Source: a virus
Virus record (IMG/VR): IMGVR_UViG_3300047472_000309
Span: 246,655 to 310,654 of that record
Reading direction: 5' to 3' (one strand)
DNA: 64,000 bases
Positions 50,249 to 59,655 of this stretch are shown here, piece by piece. Below the pieces are notes generated by a model, which worked only from the letters and a program-made list of their open reading frames with translations, had not been told where the DNA came from and searched no databases. The stretch's first letter is position 1. Each line of letters begins with the position of its first letter. The position numbers were made by a program, and so were the translations under genes.

Positions 50249-52279
50249 TTAACCCATCCCGAGTACTTCGACGGGGCAAATCAATGCGTCCATCGGGTGA
50301 TCCGGGCGGTTCTTCTTCGTGTAGCTTTCCGGCGAGATGAACACGTCGTAGTGGCCTTCGTACGCCATCGTTGCCGAGAGCGAGCGTCGATCCATGGTCA
50401 TGTCCATCACCCCCAAACCGCGATCCGTCCACGGCTTCGGCAGACGATAGTCATCTTCTTCTGCGCTGATGATCATCGCCCCGTACAGCACGACTTCCAG
50501 CACCGCCAGATTCACGGTGAGTTTATCGTTCACGAGGTTGTACAGCTCGACCAAGAATGCGTCGGGTGACACATCCTTATCCCGTGCTTCCATCTGCTTC
50601 TTACTCGACTCCAGCATCGAGGCGATGTCTTTCGAGTGATCGCTCATGTTGAAGTGAATCAGCGGCAGCGTCATCACGGGCTCATTCCAATCCCAACCGG
50701 TCATGTCAATGACGTAGTCGTTATTGGCATTGAAGTCCCAGCGCACCTTGCGGATATGGCGCAGCATCGGATAGGTCAGCGACGCGAGACGCCGATCCTT
50801 GGAGGTATTGACACGCTCCGGATCGAACTCCACATTGCCTTCTTTCACCTGCACGGCGATTTCCCGCATCTCCGAGACTTGCCGGATGTTCAGGTCATCG
50901 ATGCTGTGGTTGGCCAACACGTCGGTAATGTTCGGGGCGAACATCGCCGGAATGATCAGCTTTACCGTCTTGCCCTTGAGTCGATCGGTGAGCAGATACG
51001 ACATGCCATCGGCACTGATCTTGAAGAACTTCTTCTCCTCAGGCGTCAAGCTTGCCGGTTCTACTGCGGCCGAACTATCCAAGTGCTTCACTGACAGCAC
51101 CGACTGCGAGGACTTCTGCGTCATCGAGGTACAACACATGTGACCCAAGTTGGTCCGATCGTCCAGTACGGACAGGCTGAGTTCACCGAAACAGGTGGCA
51201 CACACCCCATACGGATCAGGATGCGCGCAGTGAATCACCGAGCGCAGCCGAATACTCTTGCCGATCAGATGCTCTTGGTCGTGCTGGTCGCCGCGAATCA
51301 CCCGCAGCCCGCCGGTCTTCTCGTCGATATAAAACTTGCCGACGAGCAGGGGCAGGTCACCACCGAAGACTTCATCGCCTTCCTCGTTCACTTCCTTGCC
51401 CCGCACTTGCCAGCGCAGGGTTTCGGTCGTGCCGCAGTCGCAATTCTGGTGCAAGTTACGCACCGTCTGACACATCAGCTGCAAGCGGCGGGAGAAATAC
51501 TCCGCTTCCTGCAACGGCGACTTCGAGAACTGCAATGCCTTCGCCGCCGAGCGCGACTCAATCACCGAGTCGTACAGACTGCGAATGCCTTCGACATAAC
51601 CCGGAATGATCGGATAGCGGAACTGGTCCGAATCGATGTCGGTCAGATAGCCGCGCGGCCCAATTGACTGTTGCACCTGGTTGGCGTTGACCAGCTTGGA
51701 GCGCAGTGCCAACGACACCGCATTCATGGGCAGGTCTTGGCCATTGCCGAGCACATCGTCGATGACACCGTAGGCTTCCTTGATCATGCGACCGCCTTCG
51801 TCCGGGGTCTTGTTGACCGCGTCCTTGACCTTTTCCTTCATCGCAATGATCTTCGGATGATCGAGCACTTCCATCCAGTCCAAGATGTCCATCGAGCCCA
51901 CATCGGCTTCGCACCGATAGCTCATCTCGTTGTAGATGATGTTGTTCAGCTGATAAATCCGCTGCGCCAACACATCGCGCCCGACCGCGTCGCCGTAGAT
52001 CTCATAGACCGACCACATGCAGTTGCCCAACAGGTCGAGCGGCGTGCTCGCACTGTAGCGCTTCTTGCCCAACACCGCGTCGATATGGTGATGCTTGAGC
52101 AGCGGGGTTTTGCCCCACTGCCGATGAAACTCCCACGCATACGACGAGATCACCGTTTTGCGCCAGTTGGTTTCCAACTCCTGGTTGTCGTCGAAGATCA
52201 GGATGAACCGCCCCGTGAGTGTCTCCCACAGGTCATCGGTGGTCATCGCGAGCAACTTCCTGGCCCGGATCTTAATCAT
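50249..52279 (-). CDS. RNA polymerase beta'-like C-terminal subunit, probable non-virion RNAP (gp74-like), 676 aa
   Basis: KSIRLRSVIHCAHPDPYGVC followed by ATCFGELS matches the beta' signature VRSxxxCxxxxGVCxxCYG. It continues HMCCTSMTQKSSQSVLSVKH at the place of the bacterial trigger-loop segment. Extra cysteines CDCG at about 275 form another possible zinc site. It lies directly behind the beta-like gene, as phiKZ gene 74 follows 71-73. This would be a subunit of the RNAP made in the infected cell for late transcription. AAGGAGG gives a strong start. This is the second beta' C-terminal protein in the window. Confidence 0.8.
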   Translation of the reverse strand: MIKIRARKLLAMTTDDLWETLTGRFILIFDDNQELETNWRKTVISSYAWEFHRQWGKTPLLKHHHIDAVLGKKRYSASTPLDLLGNCMWSVYEIYGDAVGRDVLAQRIYQLNNIIYNEMSYRCEADVGSMDILDWMEVLDHPKIIAMKEKVKDAVNKTPDEGGRMIKEAYGVIDDVLGNGQDLPMNAVSLALRSKLVNANQVQQSIGPRGYLTDIDSDQFRYPIIPGYVEGIRSLYDSVIESRSAAKALQFSKSPLQEAEYFSRRLQLMCQTVRNLHQNCDCGTTETLRWQVRGKEVNEEGDEVFGGDLPLLVGKFYIDEKTGGLRVIRGDQHDQEHLIGKSIRLRSVIHCAHPDPYGVCATCFGELSLSVLDDRTNLGHMCCTSMTQKSSQSVLSVKHLDSSAAVEPASLTPEEKKFFKISADGMSYLLTDRLKGKTVKLIIPAMFAPNITDVLANHSIDDLNIRQVSEMREIAVQVKEGNVEFDPERVNTSKDRRLASLTYPMLRHIRKVRWDFNANNDYVIDMTGWDWNEPVMTLPLIHFNMSDHSKDIASMLESSKKQMEARDKDVSPDAFLVELYNLVNDKLTVNLAVLEVVLYGAMIISAEEDDYRLPKPWTDRGLGVMDMTMDRRSLSATMAYEGHYDVFISPESYTKKNRPDHPMDALICPVEVLGMG

Positions 52280-52308
52280 GGCATCCTCCTTGTTTCATGA
52301 TCCGTTAA

Positions 52309-54534
52309 TTAAGCAGCCAGTTTCTGGCGCGGCGTGTAACCTTGTTCGGCCTGCTCGTAGACAAACTTCCAGCCGCCGCATTGCGCGACGTGCCGTACGA
52401 GTTGGAGCGGCTTGGAACCACCCAGTGGCACAATGCTGCGATCGACCACCTTCTCGATGCCGGTGGGCTTGTCAGCCCGCAAGATTTGCTCGAGGATATG
52501 CTTGTGGGTAAACGGATTGTTGTTGCGATCCAGAATATCGGCCGTGATACGTGCGCCTGCATACGACACGGCAATCCGGACTTCCGCTTCGCCCCAAGCT
52601 CGAATCGCCTGCGTACGCGTGGGGGCTGCATACTTGTCGGCATTGGTGACCTGAGAGAGCACCCCAAAATGCTGGAGCTTACCCGAGGACACCGCGGTCC
52701 AGTCATCGGCGATCTTTTCCAGGATGATGATGTAGACCGATGCAATCCGTACTGGCTTCTTGGTCACCACCTTCTTGCCTGAGTTGCCGGTATACGCGAC
52801 CGGACCATACACAGGCGGATACTGCTCCTGGATCGCCCGCACCATCGGGATATACGCCGGGTCGTTTTCCGGTGGCATGAAGAGCTGCAAGCCATCTGCA
52901 TTCTCGATCGTGCCGTCGTGGTGCTTGATGATGTGGATCACACTGGCCAAGTGCTCGACCCGTGGGCGCGTGTACGAGCCCGTCATGAACCAGCTATGTT
53001 GCAACGGGCTCACGATGGCATAGTAGCCCATCAGGTACTCCCAGACTTCGTCGATCAGCTGCGGCTGTTCGATTTCCATCTGCGCAAGCTTCTTCGTGAG
53101 CATGTACTCCGGGTCGGTACGATCCACCCCGAGCTTCGCCACGATGCGCTTCATCACGTCGCGCGAGGCCGCATTGATGTAGGGCTCGTACAGACGACCG
53201 TAGTTCATGCGGTTCACGGTGGACTCACCCGAAACGATGATGTCCGCACGATTGCCATGCTCGTCGATCGGCATTTCATGCGGTTCGCAGATCTTGCAGA
53301 TCACACCCTTGCCGCCGAAGCAGTCCGTCAGCTTAAAGCCGATGGTCGGGGTGATTTCATACTCGATCACGAATTCCACTCGCCAATCATCGAGCGGGGC
53401 CTGACGATAGAGCTTCTTGATGGATTCGCTCGGGCTGGCACTGTTCTTGCCGACCACGCTGAGCGCTTCCACCACCAACCGGTGAAACTCCGGCGACAGG
53501 CGCGGCTTGCCATCCGCATACTTCGACTTCTGCGAGTTATACAGCTGGATGATTTCCTGATAGAACTCGCGGCGTGCGCGGTCATAGCGGGAAGGCTGCG
53601 TATCCATGCCTTCAGGCACATTAGTGTTCTGGTTATTCGCATCGTGATGCACGCGAATATCCACCACCTTGCCACCCGTAGGCACATAGGTCGCCTTGTC
53701 GAACGTGAAGTCCGGCCGCCGCAACGCTGCGGCCGACTGTTCCACCACCGCCAGACTTTCATCGTAGCTGCGCAGCATCATCAGCAGCCCGTCTTCGCGC
53801 ACCATCTCGCCGATGTCCGGAAACGACTTATACTTCTTATAGTCGCCGTACAAGTTCAGCGGAAAGCGCTTGCTGCCCCACTCGACCACGCGGGTTTCGT
53901 ACGTCTTGAAGCTGAAGCGATCGAGCACATCGCGCGAAATCACGATGCCGTCCTCAGCCACACCCGGAATGGACATGTACGCCACGTTACACTGCACGCC
54001 GTACTTGTAGTCACCGTCCGCAGTCACAGACGGGGAATCCAAGAACACCTCACCTTCTTGGATTTCCGCGCCTTGCACGAGCTTACTGCGCGCCGGACGA
54101 CTCACAAACGGAAAACCGAAATACTGATGCTGTGAGCAAAAGCGCGGCATGTTAATCATGCCAATTTCGCTGCCGCCTTCGGTGGTTTTGAAAATCACCA
54201 CTTGTTGCGGATTTTGCCACTGGTCCTGAATGATCGAATCCGCGCCGTAGCTGGTCCGATACCGATCGATCACTTTCAACACCTGGCCCGTCTTGGGCAT
54301 TTTCACGTTCCAGGTATACTTGCCGAACTCACGTTCCATGCCGGTCTGACAGTAACGTGGCGTGGCTCCCTTCACCACCAGCGTCTGACCGATGTGGCTG
54401 GAGAACATCTGCTCCCGCGAAGCAGAGTTGGCCCCTTTCCACGGATTCAACCCACACACACCCAGCAGCTGCCGCAGAAGCTGATTAGGTTCCGGAAGCG
54501 GTTCATAGACCTTCCGTGCTGAATGAACGTTCAT
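52309..54534 (-). CDS. RNA polymerase beta-like C-terminal subunit, probable non-virion RNAP (gp71-73-like), 741 aa
   Basis: ATG at 54534 (MNVHSARKVYEPLP) follows AAGGAAAGG. KLTDCFGGKGVICKI, then EMPIDEHGNRADIIV and NRMNYGRLYE, aligns with the bacterial beta motif KMAGRHGNKGVISKI, DMPYDENGTPVDIVL and SRMNIGQILE. The two active-site lysines are kept. This is the C-terminal half of beta only; the N-terminal half is not in the window. A TATATTAC promoter lies 107 bases upstream of the start. With the beta' gene 29 bases downstream, it would make up part of the non-virion RNAP. Confidence 0.85.
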   Translation of the reverse strand: MNVHSARKVYEPLPEPNQLLRQLLGVCGLNPWKGANSASREQMFSSHIGQTLVVKGATPRYCQTGMEREFGKYTWNVKMPKTGQVLKVIDRYRTSYGADSIIQDQWQNPQQVVIFKTTEGGSEIGMINMPRFCSQHQYFGFPFVSRPARSKLVQGAEIQEGEVFLDSPSVTADGDYKYGVQCNVAYMSIPGVAEDGIVISRDVLDRFSFKTYETRVVEWGSKRFPLNLYGDYKKYKSFPDIGEMVREDGLLMMLRSYDESLAVVEQSAAALRRPDFTFDKATYVPTGGKVVDIRVHHDANNQNTNVPEGMDTQPSRYDRARREFYQEIIQLYNSQKSKYADGKPRLSPEFHRLVVEALSVVGKNSASPSESIKKLYRQAPLDDWRVEFVIEYEITPTIGFKLTDCFGGKGVICKICEPHEMPIDEHGNRADIIVSGESTVNRMNYGRLYEPYINAASRDVMKRIVAKLGVDRTDPEYMLTKKLAQMEIEQPQLIDEVWEYLMGYYAIVSPLQHSWFMTGSYTRPRVEHLASVIHIIKHHDGTIENADGLQLFMPPENDPAYIPMVRAIQEQYPPVYGPVAYTGNSGKKVVTKKPVRIASVYIIILEKIADDWTAVSSGKLQHFGVLSQVTNADKYAAPTRTQAIRAWGEAEVRIAVSYAGARITADILDRNNNPFTHKHILEQILRADKPTGIEKVVDRSIVPLGGSKPLQLVRHVAQCGGWKFVYEQAEQGYTPRQKLAA

Positions 54535-54640
54535 CTCGTACCTTTCCTTGTTGTAACGACCTACGCTATTACCCCGTCTGACTTCCACTAATGCACTCTT
54601 GCAATGCATTCGCAGAAATCATTTGAGGCTCTTCGTATTA

Positions 54641-54648
54641 GTAATATA
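54641..54648 (-). promoter_or_regulatory. PhiKZ-type early promoter TATATTAC for the RNAP pair
   Basis: The plus strand is GTAATATA, so the minus strand carries CATATATTACTAATACG, an exact match to the consensus. It sits in an AT-rich divergent gap and is 107 bases upstream of the beta-like gene. Confidence 0.65.
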
Positions 54649-54675
54649 TGTTTGACTTTATTTAGGTGGAATACG

Positions 54676-55014
54676 ATGGATATTAACAAGTATTCGATTG
54701 GGCTGGATAACCTGGATTACTACAATCCGGGTTTTCGACGGGTCTTAGAAGACCACTTCTCCCTGTTGAAAACACTCGCCTCAACCAAGGCGGTGCCAAT
54801 TGATGGGTATCTCGCAGTGCGTTACGAGTATGACTTCTATGGCTTGATGCAGCAGCAAAATGTGCCTCATCAGCTCCATTGGTTGGTGATGCGCTTGTCG
54901 GGCTATACCTCGCCGGATCAAATGACGCAGGATTTGCAGTCGTACTACCTGCCGGACCCGAACTATGTGGAGTCGCTGCGCTCGGTCTGGAATGCCAAAT
55001 CGGGCGTAAAGTGA
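54676..55014 (+). CDS. Small plus-strand protein, 112 aa
   Basis: ATG at 54676 (MDINKYSIGLDNLDYYN) follows AGGTGGA by five bases. The sequence NPGFRRVLEDHFSLLKTLAS, then YEYDFYGLMQQQNVPHQLHW and LVMRLSGYTSPDQ looks like a small baseplate/tail-type protein of the kind repeatedly seen in jumbo and T4-like phages, but no name is certain. It is a lone gene against the surrounding transcription, ended by a UUCG hairpin. Its promoter should be in the gap 54535-54675, which also holds the minus-strand promoter. Confidence 0.6.
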   Translation: MDINKYSIGLDNLDYYNPGFRRVLEDHFSLLKTLASTKAVPIDGYLAVRYEYDFYGLMQQQNVPHQLHWLVMRLSGYTSPDQMTQDLQSYYLPDPNYVESLRSVWNAKSGVK

Positions 55015-55065
55015 GGCAGAGTCGCTATAGATGACTCCCTGGAATAAAAAAAGAAGATCGGTAAA

Positions 55066-55091
55066 CAGCAGAGGGCCGAAGCCCTCTGCTG
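55066..55091. terminator. UUCG-tetraloop hairpin between convergent genes
   Basis: CAGCAGAGGGC (55066-55076) pairs perfectly with GCCCTCTGCTG (55081-55091), 11 bp. The minus-strand loop is UUCG. A run of A at 55045-55052 gives a U-tract for the minus strand. Confidence 0.8.
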
Positions 55092-55117
55092 CTATGCCGT
55101 TGAGGACTGCGTCCTAC

Positions 55118-56470
55118 TTACAGGCGCACTGCCGGTTGCTGATTCCAACCCCCACCGCCTTGGTTCCAGCTACCGCCTTGCTGGCCCCACTGCTGCTGCG
55201 GCTGACCGCCCCACTGGTTACCCCCACCCCAACCGGGATTGCCCACCGGACCGACCGGATTGGAGAGCGAAGCGCGTTGCGGCGGCTGCGGTTGCCACGC
55301 CTGACCCGGATTCCAGCCATGCGAGCTGCCGTAACCCACCGCTTGTTGCAGCGCGGGCTTGGAGCGCACCAGCGCTTCGAAGTCCGTACCACCTGTCGCG
55401 GTGCGCACCGGGGCACTGCTGGAGGCCGGAACCGACGGTTGCGCAGCAGGCCAACCCGGCGTGGCAGGCGGCGGCGTCGCCGGACGCTGAGCCGACAACG
55501 AGACACCCATCGCACCTTGAGTCGAGGCACCTGCAGGCGCATTGAAGGCCGTCTGGGTCTGCGCGATTTGCTGTTGCTTCTCGGCTTCCGTACCCGGCAC
55601 CGTACCTTCGTTGCCCGCTTGCATCGGCGTGGAACGAATTTCCGGCAGCAGTTCATCGAGATTTTCCAGCTGGTCGACCCAGTCCGCGTTCACGAGCAGA
55701 TTCTCCGGCAGGATGCCTTCGAAGCGCGAGATCAGATCGTTCAGCGGTGCAGCAATCGCTTTCACCGTCAGCAACAGCGCTTCGATGGACGGCGCAATCG
55801 TGCTATTCGAGCCACGATTGTACACCCCGGCGATGTCTTGCTCGGGTAGGATGTAATCCAGCAGGCCGATCAGGGCTTCACGATCCTTCACGCGCAGCTT
55901 CACGCCATGCAGTTCGTTTTCGCCCTTTTTCAGTTCGTTGTAGAACGGGAAGTGCGCCACCCCCACACGCGCGTAGCGCTTGTCGCCGACCGTACCGCCG
56001 CGCTTGATGAAGATCGACACGAAGAGCTTCTGGTGCTGGGTCGCACTGAGGCTATCCATGATTTTCTTCAACGCAGCAAGCGTCTTCTCGTCGGCGTTCT
56101 TCACCTTGGAGAGGAATTCGCTTTGCTCGGGGCTGAGCTTATGCTGCTCGGCTTGGCTGGTGCCGAGTTGCAGGAGCGTATGCACGATGGTGCCGAACAC
56201 CACGTTCATGCGACCATTGATCGCCATGCGAAAGCGCTCGAAGACTTCCGATTCGCCACGCATCACGTTTTCCTGCAACGGATGGAACAGCACCTTGGTG
56301 TCCGGGCTCGGATTAGCCTGGTGTTCGCGTGTAGGCAGCACCAGACGCTTACCCTTCATGGTGAGGGGCTTGCTATCCTTGCTCGTTTTGATCGACACGC
56401 AACCGTCGGTGGTCACGGTCAACCCTGCCGCATCCAGTACGGCTTCGTAGAACTTCAACATTTTACTCAT
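55118..56470 (-). CDS. Unknown protein with Gly/Gln/Trp-rich tail, 450 aa
   Basis: AGGAGAG precedes the start. The first 290 residues are a folded alpha/beta part (MSKMLKFYEAVLDAAGLTVT, then KGENELHGVKLRVKDREALI and LLDYILPEQDIAGVYNRGSN). The rest is low-complexity, rich in Pro, Gly, Gln and Trp (GWGGGNQWGGQPQQQWGQQG), probably disordered. It is third in the operon from the promoter at 59660: gp68-like, 507-residue protein, then this. By order it corresponds to phiKZ gene 70. Function unknown. Confidence 0.6.
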   Translation of the reverse strand: MSKMLKFYEAVLDAAGLTVTTDGCVSIKTSKDSKPLTMKGKRLVLPTREHQANPSPDTKVLFHPLQENVMRGESEVFERFRMAINGRMNVVFGTIVHTLLQLGTSQAEQHKLSPEQSEFLSKVKNADEKTLAALKKIMDSLSATQHQKLFVSIFIKRGGTVGDKRYARVGVAHFPFYNELKKGENELHGVKLRVKDREALIGLLDYILPEQDIAGVYNRGSNSTIAPSIEALLLTVKAIAAPLNDLISRFEGILPENLLVNADWVDQLENLDELLPEIRSTPMQAGNEGTVPGTEAEKQQQIAQTQTAFNAPAGASTQGAMGVSLSAQRPATPPPATPGWPAAQPSVPASSSAPVRTATGGTDFEALVRSKPALQQAVGYGSSHGWNPGQAWQPQPPQRASLSNPVGPVGNPGWGGGNQWGGQPQQQWGQQGGSWNQGGGGWNQQPAVRL

Positions 56471-56508
56471 TCTTCTCTCCTACCCTAGTTACCTAGGGGG
56501 TTCCTTGT

Positions 56509-58032
56509 TTACAGTTGACCGAATTGCACCCCGGCCGTGCCATGGTACGACGCACCCGGTGCGATGTCGTTGGAATTCAACACCGCATTAAAGAGGCTAT
56601 TGAAGTCCGTCGCCAACGCGAGCGCGCGCTGATCGTTGTTGGTCACGATCGGCACGAGCAGCGCATCGCAGAAGCTCGGCAGCGTGAAGGTCTCGAAGGG
56701 TCCACCATTCATCGAGATCTCCAGGATCGACTCACCCAGCAAATCGAGCTTCAGGTTAAACGCGTAATCCAGCGTGTTGCTGTACGACACATCGTTCAGC
56801 ACTTCGTTGGCCACCCGCCACTTGAACTTCTCGATAAACTGCGTCATGTCGATCGTGGTGCCTGCCATCGACGGGAAGTCCCGCATGCCGGAGATGACGA
56901 TCTGCGGCTCACGGAATTCATTGCGGTTCGTACAGTGCACGATGATGTTGGCGATCGCAGACTCGACCATGATAGCCGGAATCGAATGCGCGATAATCGT
57001 TGCCACCTGCGTGTACTGGTTCGAACCACCCCAACCCACTTCACTCGAGGTGTTGTTGAAGAAGCCCCCGTGTTGGCCACCCATCGGGTTGATCGGCGAA
57101 GCCTGGCCCTGATACGAGAGCAGCGCGATGTCGTCGTCCATTGCGTGCGGGTCCAGACGTATCAGATCGCTGATCGTGAAGGAGTTGCCGTTCTGGCTGC
57201 CCCGGATCTTGTTGATCGCGTTCATGAACGGATCTTGCGCCACGGACTGCTCGACCGAATGGCCGCGCGCTTGCGAGAGAATCTGGTCGTGTGACTGACC
57301 AAACGCATCGAGCTTCAGCGCCGTCTGATAGTTTTCAAACAGCGCGGACGCGTAAGCCGTCGTATTGGCATTGCGCCGCCACGACTTTTGCGGCAGACCC
57401 GTGACCAAGGTGCGTGTATCGTTCATGTCCGCATTCGTCTCTTGGCCGAGATGGATACGGGTCATGGTCGAATACACGTCCGCAGGCCGCATGCGGAATT
57501 CCTTGTTCGGCTGATGCACGTTCTCCCAGGCATTGTCGACGATCACGTGCGCCGCATCCGCGACGTTATAATAGTCGCGATTGCCGATGGCGGTGCGGGC
57601 GGTGACCCGACGCAAAGCCATGGTGGAATTCACGTAGAAGAACATGTGCGGGTCGATGTTGCCCTGCAGGGTCGGATCAAAATACTCCGAGTAGCCGGTG
57701 ATGACCTGCGTGATTTCGACCCCTGCCGGTCCGATGTGATCCAACAGCATCATGAAGCGCAAGCGCCGCTCCTGCCAACCATGCGGGATCACGACTTCCT
57801 TTTCCCACGCCGCCGAGGGCAGGATAAACTGATTCGCCACCCCGGCGAGGGACGCCGGAGTAGCCGGTTGCTTCGGGTCCAGCCGGTCCGCCACCAGCTG
57901 TTCCACGTTCGGCGTCACGACCGTTTCGTACGGCCGACGGTACTGTTGGCCATGACCGCTGGTCTCGACCATGACAAGCTGACGCACGCGAAACTTGTCA
58001 CCCATCCCGTTACCTACGAAGTTGTTCAGCAT
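56509..58032 (-). CDS. Unknown protein, paralogue of 46123-47592, 507 aa
   Basis: ATG at 58032 (MLNNFVGNGMGDK) follows AGGAGC and overlaps the gp68-like stop region. It shares MFFYVNSTMALRRVTARTAI, RPADVYSTM, DTRTLVTGL, LKLDLLGESILEISMNGGPF and ALATDFNSLFNAVLNSND with the 489-residue gene in the same order. Both have long polar middles. By order it corresponds to phiKZ gene 69. A role in host takeover or as a large oligomeric protein is possible but unproven. Confidence 0.6.
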   Translation of the reverse strand: MLNNFVGNGMGDKFRVRQLVMVETSGHGQQYRRPYETVVTPNVEQLVADRLDPKQPATPASLAGVANQFILPSAAWEKEVVIPHGWQERRLRFMMLLDHIGPAGVEITQVITGYSEYFDPTLQGNIDPHMFFYVNSTMALRRVTARTAIGNRDYYNVADAAHVIVDNAWENVHQPNKEFRMRPADVYSTMTRIHLGQETNADMNDTRTLVTGLPQKSWRRNANTTAYASALFENYQTALKLDAFGQSHDQILSQARGHSVEQSVAQDPFMNAINKIRGSQNGNSFTISDLIRLDPHAMDDDIALLSYQGQASPINPMGGQHGGFFNNTSSEVGWGGSNQYTQVATIIAHSIPAIMVESAIANIIVHCTNRNEFREPQIVISGMRDFPSMAGTTIDMTQFIEKFKWRVANEVLNDVSYSNTLDYAFNLKLDLLGESILEISMNGGPFETFTLPSFCDALLVPIVTNNDQRALALATDFNSLFNAVLNSNDIAPGASYHGTAGVQFGQL

Positions 58033-58034
58033 GT

Positions 58035-59603
58035 TCAAACGCTCCTGTTTGCTTGGTTCGTTGCGATTTCGATCGCCAGTTTTGCCATCTTAATCTTTAT
58101 ATCGTAAGGCACCGCATACCGCCGATCATTGGTGTTTTGGACGACCTTCGCGAGCCATCCCGCGGGCACCGTTAAGCGCCACTCATGTTCGCGAAGTTGC
58201 TTGGTCACGTGGTCGATGCCCAGCACAGCGACATTCTTTTCCTTTTGTGACTTCTGCTTGCCGGACTGCCGCCGCGCATGCGGATAGAGCTTATTCAGCT
58301 CTTCCACCATGTTCGCCGGAATCCGGGCTTGGGGGATCACACCGGTCAGCTGCAATTCCTGTGCGTTCGACTGGGCCACTGCTGTCATCAGCCCAGCCAG
58401 CTCGAAGTGACCCCGTTGCCAGAGTACAGCCTGTGCCACTCCCATGGCCTCCAGCACGGATTTCTTCGAGAGATACGGAAATGCACGGGGACTCACCGCG
58501 TCTTCCAGCGTCCACTGGATCAACGCCAACTGCGGGTCCCAGATGTGTTCGTTGGTCAGTTGTTTGACCGCATCCAACGATTCCAACAAAATCCCGAGGT
58601 TCTCCTTAAGCTCCGGGCACACGCGCAACGCCAGTTTGGTGGTGTCGCTGATGTAGTGCTCGACGATTGCGATGTCGCCTGCGGGAATTTCCTGCTTGAC
58701 CTTGTAGCCTTCCAGCTTCGAGAGATTGTTTTCGCTATCCCCCGACTGGCTTTCCGGGATCTTGGGTTTGACCATGCCCATGAAGCTGTGGTCATGACCC
58801 TTGACCTTCTGACCCACGTAGCGATAGATAAACGCCACCAGGTTAAAGTCCGGATCGGTGCCGCTGATGTCGCCAATCGTCAGACGGCGAATCACCACCA
58901 GCGCCAGCACCCAGGTGGAAAAGTCTTCCGTGGAAATCCCGTCGAGAATCGCCGAATCGAATTCCTTCGTTTGCGGCAAGCTCAATTCCACGTACTTCTG
59001 CAACCGTTCCATCGGCGGGCACTGACCTTCAGCCAAGATGTACGACTGCGAGAGCAACTGGAACGCCTTGTACTCCTTCCAGTTGGTCCCGTGTTCCTTC
59101 TCGGTGCGAAACACATACTCGCCCCACACCAGCAGCATTGGCCGCAGCACGACACTCAGCACCACGAGCTGCTTATAGTCTTCGCGCAGATAGGTACGGT
59201 CTCGCGTGCCGATGGCGCTGTGACTATCGCCGTATTCCTCATTGAGGTTGTGCGGCATGGCAATGTCGCTGTGGAAATCAATCCACGAGCGCACATCGTC
59301 GAGCTTGTGCAGCGCGCACAGCTCGGCGATCTGGGGCAACAGCGCCCGAGCCAGATCCTCGGTTTCCCAGATTTCGTCGAAGGTGATGTGAATGCGCTTG
59401 TACACCTCGAAGATCTGGTCCTGGGCTTCCATCGGCTGCTTGTCCCAGAACCCATTGATCTGGTGGAAGATGTCCACATCAGGCTTGATCGACGCCTTAT
59501 CAATCAGCTTGATATTCCACTTCAGTTCCTGATCACGGTGACGTAGGAGCGCAACCGTCTGGTCCCCCAGATGGCCTTCCCGATCGGTGACTACACGCAT
59601 CAT
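58035..59603 (-). CDS. Probable non-virion RNAP fifth subunit (gp68-like), 522 aa
   Basis: The ATG at 59603 has CAGGAGA directly upstream; a second ATG follows. The protein is almost entirely helical with no known catalytic motif. The assignment comes from position and size: three genes before the beta-like gene, just after a TATATTAC promoter, about 59 kDa. In phiKZ gp68 is the essential non-canonical subunit that binds DNA and lets the non-virion RNAP initiate. Sequence similarity could not be checked here, so this is inference from synteny. The end KMAKLAIEIATNQANRSV overlaps the next gene's ribosome-binding site. Confidence 0.5.
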   Translation of the reverse strand: MMRVVTDREGHLGDQTVALLRHRDQELKWNIKLIDKASIKPDVDIFHQINGFWDKQPMEAQDQIFEVYKRIHITFDEIWETEDLARALLPQIAELCALHKLDDVRSWIDFHSDIAMPHNLNEEYGDSHSAIGTRDRTYLREDYKQLVVLSVVLRPMLLVWGEYVFRTEKEHGTNWKEYKAFQLLSQSYILAEGQCPPMERLQKYVELSLPQTKEFDSAILDGISTEDFSTWVLALVVIRRLTIGDISGTDPDFNLVAFIYRYVGQKVKGHDHSFMGMVKPKIPESQSGDSENNLSKLEGYKVKQEIPAGDIAIVEHYISDTTKLALRVCPELKENLGILLESLDAVKQLTNEHIWDPQLALIQWTLEDAVSPRAFPYLSKKSVLEAMGVAQAVLWQRGHFELAGLMTAVAQSNAQELQLTGVIPQARIPANMVEELNKLYPHARRQSGKQKSQKEKNVAVLGIDHVTKQLREHEWRLTVPAGWLAKVVQNTNDRRYAVPYDIKIKMAKLAIEIATNQANRSV

Positions 59604-59655
59604 TTTCTCCTGCGTAATAAACGTTGTAACGACTCTTTGGATACTGCTCAGTGTA

